From positions 2,356,001 through 2,420,000 of the forward strand of contig NC_014831.1 of NCBI RefSeq assembly GCF_000184705.1: DNA of 64,000 bases, given 5' to 3'. The stretch comes from Thermaerobacter marianensis DSM 12885 (GTDB lineage: Bacteria > Bacillota > Sulfobacillia > Thermaerobacterales > Thermaerobacteraceae). The notes under the pieces are model-generated. The model saw only the letters and a list, made by a program, of their open reading frames with translations, was not told the origin of the DNA and ran no database searches. This document shows positions 45,919 to 54,457 of the stretch, piece by piece. The position numbers and the translations under genes are program-made. The first letter of the stretch is position 1. Every line of letters begins with the position of its first letter.

Positions 45919-46866
45919 TCACAAGGCCGGCCCCCCTCCCGCCTTCCCATCCCGCTCCTGGGCCAGGGGCGGCAGGGTGGAGCGGGCGATGGTCTGATCG
46001 AGCTCTTCGTAGGCGAAGTAGTGGATGGTCTCGTAGAGCTCCGCCCGATCCTGCATCTCGCCCAGCAGCTCGCGGGTCGAACCGGCCTGCCGCAAATGGC
46101 GGTACAGCCGCTCCACCGCCCGCGCCGCCACCCGCAGGGACGAGACCGGGAACAGGATGATGTTGTACCCCCAGGCCGCGAGATCCGCGGCGCTGTAGTA
46201 CGGCGTCTTGCCGAACTCGGTCAGGTTGGCCAGGAGGGGCACGCCGGGCAGCGCCTCCCGCACGGCGCGGAACTCCTCCTCCGTGGTCAGGGCCTCGGGG
46301 AAGATGGCGTCGGCCCCCGCCTCCACGTACCGGCGGGCGCGGGCGATGGCCGCCTCGAGCCCTTCGACGCCGTGGGCGTCGGTCCGGGCGATGACGTAGA
46401 GGGTCGGCGCGGTCTCCTTCAGCGCCCGGATCTTCTGCACCATCTCGTCGGCGCTGACCAGGCTCTTGCCGCTGAGATGGCCGCACTTCTTGGGCATCTC
46501 CTGGTCTTCGATCTGCACGCCCGCCACCCTCGCCTCGACCATCTCGCGGCCCGTCCGCGCCACGTTCAAGACCCCGCCGAACCCGGTGTCGATGTCGACG
46601 ATCAGCGGCAGGTCGGTGGCGCGGACGATGTCCCGGGCCCGCTCGGCCACCTCCTGGCTGGTGACGAGGCCAAGGTCCGGCAGGCCACGGCTGGCGGTGT
46701 AAGCCGCACCCGAGAGGTAGAGAGCCTCAAAGCCCACCCGCTTGGCGATAAGCGCCGCCATGGCGTCGTGGGCGCCGGGCAGCACCACCGGCCCCTGCTG
46801 CACCAGCTGGCGGAACCGCTCGGCCAGCTCCGCCTGGGGCGTCTCCTTCTGCAGCAACCAGGCCAT
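45919..46866 (-). CDS. prpB: Methylisocitrate lyase
   Basis: 315 residues. LPGAHDAMAALIAKRVGFEALYLSG, VDIDTGFGG (metal-binding Asp), MPKKCGHLSGK (catalytic Cys of KKCGH) and ARTDAHGVEGLE are methylisocitrate lyase motifs of the ICL/PEP mutase family. It splits 2-methylisocitrate to pyruvate and succinate. Last gene of prpC-prpD-prpB on the minus strand, which makes the assignment firm. Confidence 0.92.
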   Translation of the reverse strand: MAWLLQKETPQAELAERFRQLVQQGPVVLPGAHDAMAALIAKRVGFEALYLSGAAYTASRGLPDLGLVTSQEVAERARDIVRATDLPLIVDIDTGFGGVLNVARTGREMVEARVAGVQIEDQEMPKKCGHLSGKSLVSADEMVQKIRALKETAPTLYVIARTDAHGVEGLEAAIARARRYVEAGADAIFPEALTTEEEFRAVREALPGVPLLANLTEFGKTPYYSAADLAAWGYNIILFPVSSLRVAARAVERLYRHLRQAGSTRELLGEMQDRAELYETIHYFAYEELDQTIARSTLPPLAQERDGKAGGGPAL

Positions 46867-47014
46867 CGGCTCGACCTCCTTTGAACGACCGCCCCGCGCC
46901 GCGACGGCGGGTCCGGTAACCCCCGACCCGGCACCCCTCGTAGGATCCGCAGGCTGCCCGTAGGGTGCGCAGGCTCGTCCGCCGGCTCGGCTCGCGCAGG
47001 CCGGCTCACGGGAC

Positions 47015-47060
47015 GAACCGGCCCGCCCGGGCCGGTGCCTCCCCCGGGACGGGCCGGTTC
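47015..47060 (-). terminator. Long inverted repeat between prpD and prpB
   Basis: GAACCGGCCCG (47015-47025) pairs with CGGGCCGGTTC (47050-47060), 11 bp. No T-run follows, so it may attenuate or stabilise mRNA ends rather than terminate. Each arm contains a copy of the dispersed GGANGAACCSG motif (47011-47021 and 47054-47064). Confidence 0.5.
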
Positions 47061-47071
47061 ATCCAGGTTCA

Positions 47072-48544
47072 TCAGGGCCTGTGAAGTTCGTCCATGAAGC
47101 GGTCCACGGGCATCTCCGGCAGGGCCGGGTCCTCCGCCAGGAGGTGGAACAGCCGCTCCGCCCGCCTGGCCGGGAAGACCTCCCGCAGGGCGCCCCGGAC
47201 CTTCTCGTGCAGCAGCGGCAGGGCCTCGTCCCGGCGCCGCCGGTGGCCCAGCGGGTACTCCACCGCCACCTTCTCCGTGGCGGTGCCGTCCCGGAAGAAC
47301 ACCTGCACCGCGTTGGCGATGGACCGCTTGTCGGGGTCCAGGTAATCGCGGCTGTACTGCTCGTTCTCCACCACGACCATCTTCTCCCGCAGGGCGTCGA
47401 TGCGCGGATCCGCGGCGATGGGCTCCTCGTAGTGCTGGTAGGTCAGCTCCCCGTAGATCAGCGCCACGGCGGTCATGTACTGGAGGGAGTGGTCGCGGTC
47501 GGCCGGGTTCGTCAGCGGGCCCTTCTTGTCGATGATGCGGATGGCCGGCTCCTGGGTCTCGATGACGATCCGGTCGATCTCCTCGAGCCGATCCTTGACC
47601 TGCGGGTGCAGCTTGAGGGCGGCCTCCACCGCCGTCTGGCCGTGGAACTCGGCCGGGTAGGCGATCTTGAAGAGCACGTTCTCCATCACGTAGGAACCCA
47701 GGGGCCGCGCCAGCACCACCTTCTCGCCCCGCAGCACCACGTCCTCGAAGCCCCAGCGCGGGGCGCTCAAGGCGGTGGGGTAGCCCATCTCGCCCTTGAC
47801 GGCGAAGAGCGCCAGGCGCACGGCGCGGCTCACCGCATCGGCCGCCGCCCAGGACTTGCGCGAGCCCGTGTTGGGGAAGTGGCGGTAGGTGCGCAAGGCC
47901 GCGCCGTCGATCCAGGCGTTGGAGAGGGCGTTGATCACCTCGTCGCGCCCTCCGCCCAGCAAGACCGTGGCCACCGCCGCCGACGCCACCTTGACGAAGT
48001 GCACGTGGTCGAAGCCGAAGCGGTTGAGGCTGTTCTCCAGGGACAGCACGCCCTGGATCTCGTGGGCCTTGATGGCCATGGTCAGCACGTCGCGGACGGT
48101 GTAGGGCGCCTCGCCCCGGCTGCGCCGCACCCGGCTGACGTGATCGGCCACGGCCAGGATGGCCCCCAGGTTGTCCGAGGGATGCCCCCACTCCTTGGCC
48201 AGGAAGGTGTCGTTGTAGTCCAGCCAGCGGATCAGGGCGGTGATGTTGAAGGCGCCCTCCACGGGATCCAGCACGTAGGGCGTCCCCGGCACCTTCACGC
48301 CGTGGGGCACCACCGTCCCCGGCACCGTGGGACCGAGCAGCTTGGTGCACTCGGGGTAGGCCAGAGCGTAGAAAGCCGCCGCCAGGGAGTCCATCAGCAC
48401 CCAGCGGGCGGTGCGGTACGCCAGCTCGCTGTCGATCTCGCGCTGGAGGGCGTAGTCGGCGATCGCCACCAGCACCGGATCGGGTTCTTGCGGCTTGACG
48501 GCCCCGCCCGCCGGGGCCGCCGAGGGATCGTGGGCTGCCATCAC
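47072..48544 (-). CDS. prpD: 2-methylcitrate dehydratase
   Basis: 490 residues. MmgE/PrpD family: [65 protein letters not shown] and [18 protein letters not shown]. It dehydrates 2-methylcitrate to methylaconitate. GTG 48544 is followed directly by ATG 48541; AGGAGG lies 12 nt before the GTG. Lies between prpC and prpB. Confidence 0.92.
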   Translation of the reverse strand: MMAAHDPSAAPAGGAVKPQEPDPVLVAIADYALQREIDSELAYRTARWVLMDSLAAAFYALAYPECTKLLGPTVPGTVVPHGVKVPGTPYVLDPVEGAFNITALIRWLDYNDTFLAKEWGHPSDNLGAILAVADHVSRVRRSRGEAPYTVRDVLTMAIKAHEIQGVLSLENSLNRFGFDHVHFVKVASAAVATVLLGGGRDEVINALSNAWIDGAALRTYRHFPNTGSRKSWAAADAVSRAVRLALFAVKGEMGYPTALSAPRWGFEDVVLRGEKVVLARPLGSYVMENVLFKIAYPAEFHGQTAVEAALKLHPQVKDRLEEIDRIVIETQEPAIRIIDKKGPLTNPADRDHSLQYMTAVALIYGELTYQHYEEPIAADPRIDALREKMVVVENEQYSRDYLDPDKRSIANAVQVFFRDGTATEKVAVEYPLGHRRRRDEALPLLHEKVRGALREVFPARRAERLFHLLAEDPALPEMPVDRFMDELHRP

Positions 48545-48969
48545 GCCGTACCGAAGCCTCCTCGGTCATCGCTTGGGGTTTCGTTCGGGCCGGCTATTTC
48601 GCTCTCCGGTTCCTCCGGCCCTGCGTTTTGCGTGTCCCGGAATCCCGGGGCCCCATCCATCTCCGTTGCCTTCGACTGCCGTCACCACCGCCACAGGACC
48701 TGGCGGAACGGGGCGCTCGGGCGGCGGGCCGGCGGACCGCCGGGTGCGGGCCTCGCCCCGTGCCGCATCCGGTCGGTCGGGTGCGCCGGGCCGCCGCCGG
48801 GCCCGTCCGGCGGCAGCGGCGGCGGTGACGGAAAGGCCCTCGCCTGCCGTCCACGCCCGCGCCCGCCGCCGGGTTCGTCCCGTCCAGGGGATGACGGTGC
48901 ACCCCCTGGGAGGGCCGTGTCCGCCGCCCCCGGACCCCCGTAAGGGGGTTCCGGACCCCCGCGAGGGGC
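48545..48969 (-). other. Gap between prpC and prpD with tandem hairpins
   Basis: 425 bp without a recognisable gene. At its prpC end, CCCCC (48935-48939) pairs with GGGGG (48944-48948) and CCCC (48957-48960) with GGGG (48965-48968), each around a 4-nt loop, right after the prpC stop. Carries motif copies at 48606-48616 and 48869-48880. Confidence 0.45.
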
Positions 48970-50088
48970 TTACACCTTCAGCCCCCGCGGCCCCAGGTAC
49001 CGCACCCGCGGCCGGTAGAGGCGGTTCTGGGCGTGCTGCTCGACCACGTGGGCTACCAGGCCCGCCGTCCGGGCGGCGAAGAAGATCGGCGTGTAGAGCT
49101 CGATGGGGATGCCCAGCACGTAGTAGATCGGCGCGGCGTAATAGTCCAGGTTCGGGTAGAGGCCCTTCTCCTCCCGCATGATGTCCTCGCCCCGCTGGCA
49201 CATGGCCACCCAGCGGCGGCCCTCCTCGTCGCCGCGTTCCTCCACCAGCCGGGCCAGGGTCTGCTTGAGGATCCAGGCCCGCGGGTCGAACTTGCGCATG
49301 TAGACCCGGTGGCCAAAACCCATGATGCGCTCCTTACGGGCCAGCTTCTCCCGAATCAGCCGGTCGAGGCCCTCCACGTCGCCGGCCTCCAGCATCATGT
49401 GGGCCACGGCCTCGTTGGCGCCGCCGTGCAGGGGCCCCTTCAAGGACGCCACCGCCCCGGTCAGGGCGCCGTAGACGTCGGACAGCGTCGAGGCGATGAT
49501 CCGCGCCGTGAAGGTGGAGTTGGGCATCTCGTGCTCGCTGTAGGCGATCAGCGCCTGGTCGAAGGCCCGGGCCCCGGCGGGATCCGGCCGCCGGCCGGTG
49601 ATCATGTACACGAAGTTCTCCGCGAAGCCCAGCTGGGGATCGGGAAGAACCGGCGCCTCGCCCTGGGCCACCCGGGTCAGGTTCGCCACGATGGTGGAGA
49701 CCTGGCCCACCAGGCGGACGCCCTTGGCCCGCTCCGCCTCGGGGTCCGGCGAGTCCGCCTCGGGGTCGAACCCGGCCAGGGCCGAGACGGCCGTGCGCAG
49801 CCGGTCCATGGCGTGCATCGACGCCGGCAGCTTGGCAAGGATGTCCCACACGGCCTGCGGGACCTCGGCGGCCAGGAGCTGCCGCTCCAGCCCCTTCCGC
49901 TCTTCGTCGCCGGGCAGCCGCTCGTGGATCAGCAGACCCAGCACGTCCACGTAGGTCTTCTGGGTGATCAGGTCGAGCAGGTTGTAGCCGCGGACCACGA
50001 TCTCCTCGTTCTCCACATCCAGATAGGAGATCCGCGTCTCGGCGGCGATCACGCCCTCGAGGCCGGGGCGATACTCCTGGGTCTCCAT
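48970..50088 (-). CDS. prpC: 2-methylcitrate synthase / citrate synthase
   Basis: 372 residues. Citrate synthase motifs with the catalytic His residues in SEHEMPNSTFTARI and MGFGHRVY, and GPLHGGANEAV between them; the Asp lies in the C-terminal NLDYYAAPIYY region. Beside prpD and prpB it most likely condenses propionyl-CoA with oxaloacetate. Some such enzymes also make citrate. ATG 50088 follows GGGGTGA. First gene of the prp unit. Confidence 0.9.
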   Translation of the reverse strand: METQEYRPGLEGVIAAETRISYLDVENEEIVVRGYNLLDLITQKTYVDVLGLLIHERLPGDEERKGLERQLLAAEVPQAVWDILAKLPASMHAMDRLRTAVSALAGFDPEADSPDPEAERAKGVRLVGQVSTIVANLTRVAQGEAPVLPDPQLGFAENFVYMITGRRPDPAGARAFDQALIAYSEHEMPNSTFTARIIASTLSDVYGALTGAVASLKGPLHGGANEAVAHMMLEAGDVEGLDRLIREKLARKERIMGFGHRVYMRKFDPRAWILKQTLARLVEERGDEEGRRWVAMCQRGEDIMREEKGLYPNLDYYAAPIYYVLGIPIELYTPIFFAARTAGLVAHVVEQHAQNRLYRPRVRYLGPRGLKV

Positions 50089-50586
50089 GACGTCACCCCT
50101 TTGGGAGGATGATCAGCGGGCGCGTGGCCGGCGGCGCGCCGGGCGCCACCGAGCGGCGGGATCAGGTCGCGGTCGGCACCGCCTCACCGCCGACACCGCA
50201 CCATGGCGGGCATCGGGCCGCCACCGGAACGCCCTCCGATTTGCCCTTGGCCCTCCGATTTGCCCTTGGATTCCTACCCGAAAGGAGCCTCGACCTCCTG
50301 CCGGGCCCGAACGATGCCAACGCACCGGAGGTCGCGGGAACCCCGTTCGGCGCGGCGGCGTCCAAAGGGCGACGATGCACCGGGGGAGGAGCGTGCCAAG
50401 GGTCACGGTGCGAGGGGGAGTCAGGCTGCCTCGACCGTCAGCGACGCCTCCAACCCGACTCTCAGGGCCGCCTCCAAGCGGAATTCCAGAGGGGCAGTCG
50501 AATGGCAGGACCGTCCAGACCGATGCAGGGGCGGACGCGAAGGTATCAAGGGCGGACTCCCGGGCAAACCGAGGCTGGAGGGGGCG
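50089..50586. other. Intergenic region, 498 bp, with a 19-bp tandem repeat
   Basis: Divergent space between prpC and the secreted protein gene. GCCCTCCGATTTGCCCTTG occurs twice head to tail (50231-50249, 50250-50268). The downstream frame is open far upstream, but without a better start. No gene recognised. Confidence 0.5.
50231..50268. repeat. Two exact 19-bp tandem repeats
   Basis: GCCCTCCGATTTGCCCTTG repeated without change and without spacer, 38 bp in all. Could be a slippage duplication or a paired binding site upstream of prpC. Confidence 0.85.
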
Positions 50587-51468
50587 ATGACGTTGCCGTT
50601 GCCAGACGGCGGATCCTTGGGCCAGCCGATAATCCCCATCAGGGAGACGGAGACCGGGCGACGAACGCGGCGTCCGTGCGCAAGAGGCCACCGAGCCTGG
50701 GGTGCGGTGCGACGTGTGGGTTGGCTGATGGGATGGGTCGCCTTGTCGACCGTGGCCATGGTCGGGTTCGCAGGCTCCCTGGCCCAGGCTTCCCCGGGGG
50801 GTGGCGCTCCGGGGAAGCCCACGGAACCTGCCGGCCGCCCGGATCGACTCGTGTCCTGGGTGGTCGCACCCGACGACGTCCAGGCCGCGGAGACCTACCT
50901 CCGGGAGCACTTCGCTGACCGGTTCGGTGGCCTCTACGTGGAAGACGCGGGCACCGGCCAAGCGGCGGTGGTGGTCGTGCTGACGCGACCCCTGGACGCC
51001 GCCGGTGAGCAGGCGCTGCGCGATCGCCTCGCCGGACACCGGCTGCGGTTCGAGGAAGGCCATTACACGCTGATGGAACTCGAGCAAGTGCAGGCGACGC
51101 TGAACCAAAACATGGCCCGCCTGCAGGACCAGGGAGTCCAAGTGGTGTGGACCGGCGTGGACGTTCGGACGAACCGGGTGACGCTGGGGATCTCGAGCTC
51201 CGTCGACGAAGCCCGGGCCGCGGTCCGGAGCCTTCCCGGGGCGGAGGCCATCGAGGTGGTGGCCGCCCAGCCCGTCCAGATTCTTGGAGCCGAGGCCGGT
51301 CCAGCCGTCACCGTCACGCCGGCTCCGGGGGCCGCGGACACGGGTGCGGCAATCTCCCGGGAGCCCGCTTCCGGGGACGGCGCCCCAGCCCCCGCGGAAG
51401 GGTGGTGGGCCGGTCTGCTCGCGACCCTCAGCCGGTGGTGGGCGGCGCTGATCGCCGTGTTTCGCTGA
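50587..51468 (+). CDS. Secreted protein of unknown function
   Basis: 293 residues. A long hydrophilic N-region then a signal peptide (VGWLMGWVALSTVAMVGFAGSLAQA, about 58-82). The mature part VSWVVAPDDVQAAETYLREHF and VVWTGVDVRTNRVTLGISSS has the beta-alpha-beta look and the vdvrTNrV phrase seen in pro-domains of secreted serine proteases, but no protease follows. Pro/Ala-rich stretch and a C-terminal hydrophobic Trp-rich end (WWAGLLATLSRWWAALIAVF). ATG 50587 after GGAGGG. Possible inhibitor or anchor; function not known. Confidence 0.6.
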   Translation: MTLPLPDGGSLGQPIIPIRETETGRRTRRPCARGHRAWGAVRRVGWLMGWVALSTVAMVGFAGSLAQASPGGGAPGKPTEPAGRPDRLVSWVVAPDDVQAAETYLREHFADRFGGLYVEDAGTGQAAVVVVLTRPLDAAGEQALRDRLAGHRLRFEEGHYTLMELEQVQATLNQNMARLQDQGVQVVWTGVDVRTNRVTLGISSSVDEARAAVRSLPGAEAIEVVAAQPVQILGAEAGPAVTVTPAPGAADTGAAISREPASGDGAPAPAEGWWAGLLATLSRWWAALIAVFR

Positions 51469-51540
51469 TTCCGGCAGTAACCAAATTGTTTGGGAAAAAG
51501 GACGGGTGATCCCCGGCCCATTTTGCTGATGTATGGCCCG

Positions 51541-52020
51541 TCATTCCGGCTTGATGACGTCATAATCCAGAGGAACTAGCCAAGCACGGCGTATCCCTAG
51601 CAGACGATAGGTAATCTTGACACCGGTAAGTCGGATTGAGTCCACACCCCGTAGTACAAATACGGGAGATAACACAGAGTCGGGCGGGAACTCTAATGGA
51701 AACGAAATGGGCGTCATGTTTGGGAATGGCGTGTCTGAAATACCACTAGCAGCTGCCAGAAACCTTGGTGAGTAACCTCCACCGTCCTCCCGCACGAGTT
51801 CAATGTTGTCGACACGAACACTGATGGGGCCTGAATACCGCAGGTCAATCCCAAGATATATCGTCGTGTCGTCTTGAATTACCGGAATCTTGGCCTCTTT
51901 CCCGCCTACATCAAACGACGTAGATGCGTGTACACCCACTAGAATGACCGCAACGCACGCCGCTATCGCCGCCATAGAGATCGCATAAGCAACTCGCCGT
52001 TCACGCCATGTCACACCCAT
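51541..52020 (-). CDS. Membrane-anchored extracytoplasmic protein in low-GC island
   Basis: 159 residues. One N-terminal membrane helix (VAYAISMAAIAACVAVILVGV) then a beta-rich outer domain (ISVRVDNIELVREDGGGYSP; LSPVFVLRGVDSIRLTGVKITYRLLG). ATG 52020 is chosen; GTG 52035 lies inside a 20-bp tandem duplication. Composition is markedly AT-richer than neighbours, so probably transferred. No family recognised. Confidence 0.6.
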   Translation of the reverse strand: MGVTWRERRVAYAISMAAIAACVAVILVGVHASTSFDVGGKEAKIPVIQDDTTIYLGIDLRYSGPISVRVDNIELVREDGGGYSPRFLAAASGISDTPFPNMTPISFPLEFPPDSVLSPVFVLRGVDSIRLTGVKITYRLLGIRRAWLVPLDYDVIKPE

Positions 52021-52021
52021 G

Positions 52022-52061
52022 GCGTCACCACCCACCCTATTGCGTCACCACCCACCCTATT
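52022..52061. repeat. Two exact 20-bp tandem repeats
   Basis: GCGTCACCACCCACCCTATT at 52022-52041 and again at 52042-52061. The first copy overlaps the ribosome-binding zone of the gene at 51541-52020, so the duplication may alter its translation. Confidence 0.85.
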
Positions 52062-52095
52062 ATCGTTGGAAGCACCGTAAGTTGTATGACCCCAG

Positions 52096-52233
52096 CTATC
52101 TGTGGCTAACATAGATAGCCTGAAACGCCTGGCTACACGATGTGCAGTTATCATGCAAATAGTAGTGCGAATACGTCGATCCAAACCAGTAAGCTATGTT
52201 CGTGTAGGAGTTGTAGTTCCTCTTGGCGCCCAT
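52096..52233 (-). CDS. Tyr/Cys-rich 45-residue frame, possibly a gene fragment
   Basis: ATG 52233 to TAG 52096 encodes MGAKRNYNSYTNIAYWFGST and continues with SHYYLHDNCTSCSQAF. The composition is protein-like and not a shadow of another frame. No ribosome site, and the frame continues upstream only a few codons to a stop, so it may be the C-terminal remnant of a secreted protein like the broken gene just upstream. Confidence 0.35.
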   Translation of the reverse strand: MGAKRNYNSYTNIAYWFGSTYSHYYLHDNCTSCSQAFQAIYVSHR

Positions 52234-52299
52234 AGTGAGATGGTAACAACTTATTACATTTTATTACATTAAGAGCGACAACTTCGTTGTGGCGTTTTC

Positions 52300-53222
52300 C
52301 TACTGCAACAGTGCGTCTATAGCTCGATTTTGCAAGACATCTTGCCCAATGTCCCCACCTCCCAGTCGATCTCCTGCCATGGCCTATCATCCAATCCGTA
52401 TAAACTGGCTCCCCAATCTGTTCCTCCAACAAACCGCACAGCGTAAACTTCAGCAAACTCTGTTGCGTCTGGACATACCCGTTACCGACGCCTATAGTCG
52501 AACTGGGATTCTACTTCACGTCCATATCCGGAGGTCCCGGTAAGCGTCGGCCACGTTTACTGCGGTACTTGTGGAATTTGTTATTGTCCTACTTCCTGAG
52601 TCCTGCCAAGGACCACCATTGATACTTACTTTAACATCGATGTCTAGTGCCGAACCGACACCATAACTGAACGTCGCCCGTACGCCATTTGTTGTATGGA
52701 CTTCACCGACGCGGGTCCACTGCTCGGATAATTTGTTTCATCCCAAATGACGCAAGACATGGGCGTTACATTAGAAATGGATGTGCGAACTCAGCTTGAG
52801 AATGGTTTAACCTTATCTAGCCTAAGCTGAAGATGAAATTCGGAACCGCCTTCCATTTCATTCGCCTCCGCGCTGTTAAAACGAAGCCGATCAAGGACTA
52901 TTGTTTTGGTAAAATGACGTATTGCAAACTCATCAGGATATCCACACGATCGAATCGCAAAATGTATATCAGCTATCATCTTATTGAGCGATCTGACCGT
53001 CAACCGTGAAAGGTCCACCGAGAAATCGACCCTGCCGTTAAGATCAGTTTTAGCAACGGCAATAACTTGACCCGGGTCATGTAGAAGAAGATCGACAAGC
53101 GCACCACTGGCAGGCGTTCCATCAGGGTGGAGTACGGTGACTTGTATTGTTTGACTATTGGACGCCTCGGCGGTCACCGAGGATGGTCCGGTGGCGATGG
53201 ATAGTATGAAGATGCTCAGCAT
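52300..53222 (-). pseudogene. Decayed secreted protein gene with five lesions
   Basis: The first part (ATG 53222 to TGA 52791) has a short signal-like start MLSIFILSIATGPSSVTAEA and a carboxypeptidase-regulatory-like beta domain (QVTVLHPDGTPASGALVDLL). Reading on past the TGA in the same frame gives VTPMSCVIWDETN, then after a frameshift near 52735 LSEQWTRVGEVHTTNGVRAT, VSINGGPWQDSGSRTITNS and AYRDLRIWT; after one extra base at 52518, EVESQFDYRRR; a TAA at 52482-52484; then VCPDATEFAEVYAVRFVGG, DWGASLYGLDD; and after a further shift near 52345 GQDVLQNRAIDALLQ to TAG 52300. Low GC. The 5' end abuts an IS3 remnant and may be truncated. Confidence 0.72.
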
Positions 53223-53645
53223 TAGTATATAACGCGTCCTATCGTATTGTTGCCCAGGGCATCCAAGCGACGGGTGAACGCCAACGAGCTGTACTGTGCC
53301 CCGTGGTCGGAGTGGTGGCTCAGGCCGGGCCCCGGCCGGCGACGCCGCACCGCCATGGTGACGGTCGAAACACGGTCATCGGTTCCGTCGGCTCTCCTGG
53401 GCAAAAAAGAGACCGCTCGGCTGTGGTCAAGCCGGGGCGCTGCCCCGCATCGATCTCGGCTTGGCGGACCCACTTCCGCAAGCTGGCTTCCGAAACGCCG
53501 AGATCGGCAACAACCTGCTGGAGCTTCTTCCCGCTTTCCCGGGCGAGGCAGACGGCTTCATCCCGGAACGCGGGAGGATACGGCGGCTTGGTAGCCGGCA
53601 TGGGGATCACCCTTTCCGGAGCTTACGCCCCAAGGATCGGGGGGT
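53223..53645 (-). mobile_element. Deleted IS3-family element remnant
   Basis: OrfA starts at ATG 53601 with MPATKPPYPPAFRDEAVCLA and a helix-turn-helix (VVADLGVSEASLRKWVRQAE) but breaks off after GLTTAER. A C-terminal piece of OrfB, LSHHSDHGAQYSSLAFTRRL, follows directly in another frame and ends at the junction with AT-rich sequence near 53262. So an internal deletion removed most of both frames and the left end is gone. The right end is probably near GGGGTCCACTGAACC (53640-53654). Confidence 0.78.
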
Positions 53646-53738
53646 CCACTGAACCGGGGCAAATCCACAAGAGGACCAAGACAGCCGTCGCCGAACCGTC
53701 ACCGCAAGACCGCCACCTCATCCAGTGGGGTGCGTCCC

Positions 53739-54392
53739 ATGTCGAACCGCGCCGTGCGGCTGATCTCATGGTCGGTGCTCGCCTTCCTCCTCTTCACAGC
53801 GGCCGGTTGCGCGCAATCGGCCACCACGGAACGCCCGGCGGCTTCTGCCGCGGCCACCGGCCAGAACCAGGGCCAAACTGGCGACGCCGGCCCGACGTCC
53901 CTGGAGGAACGCGGACCCGCATCGCCAGAACCAACCGGCGGGGGAACCTCGTCCCCCGCCGGGGCCGACCTGATTTCGGTCGAGGCCTTCTTGCGGGCCA
54001 ACAAGGGGATCATCGCCTTTGTCTCCCAGGGCCTGTTGGACTGGGCGAGTGGGCTCAAGGAGCTCGGCATCTTGCCCATCAGCCTCGACGGAAGTCCTCT
54101 GGAACACGCCACCCCACCGGCGATTCACGTCGACCCAGCGCTGACTCCGCCGCAGGATGAAAGTCACCTCCGCGTGGTTGCCACCCGGGTCACCACCCTG
54201 GGGGCGTACATCACGCGCATCGATCTCCATCCGGATTCCATCGACGTCACCATCGTGCCGCAGGACGGGACGTTCCACGACGTCGAGATCGACTTGAACC
54301 GGTACAAGAACGGCCAGCGCGTTCCTGTCCGCTTCATCGTCACCGGCCCATACCAGGAATTCGTGGTCGAGAAGGTGCCGGCAGGGAACTAG
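53739..54392 (+). CDS. Lipoprotein of unknown function
   Basis: 217 residues. Signal with lipobox (SVLAFLLFTAAGC, Cys near 24), a Gly/Ser/Pro-rich linker to about 80, then a folded part: LISVEAFLRANKGIIAFVSQG and a C-terminal beta domain (IDLHPDSIDVTIVPQDGTFHDVEIDLN). ATG 53739 has GGGG at 8 nt. No family recognised. Composition is intermediate between the island and the chromosome. Confidence 0.62.
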   Translation: MSNRAVRLISWSVLAFLLFTAAGCAQSATTERPAASAAATGQNQGQTGDAGPTSLEERGPASPEPTGGGTSSPAGADLISVEAFLRANKGIIAFVSQGLLDWASGLKELGILPISLDGSPLEHATPPAIHVDPALTPPQDESHLRVVATRVTTLGAYITRIDLHPDSIDVTIVPQDGTFHDVEIDLNRYKNGQRVPVRFIVTGPYQEFVVEKVPAGN

Positions 54393-54457
54393 GCCACGCC
54401 GCCGGCACCTGGGCCAGAGGTCTGAAACCGCTACCTCACCGTCCAGCGCCTGATCCC

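Noticed and set aside
50231-50268. CRISPR-like repeat
   Set aside because: Only two abutting copies with no spacers, and no cas genes nearby. No CRISPR array seen anywhere.
52151-52456. A 101-residue minus-strand frame in the island
   Set aside because: Its sequence is in a different frame from the protein-like segments I could join into the broken secreted gene; it looks like a shadow of that decay.
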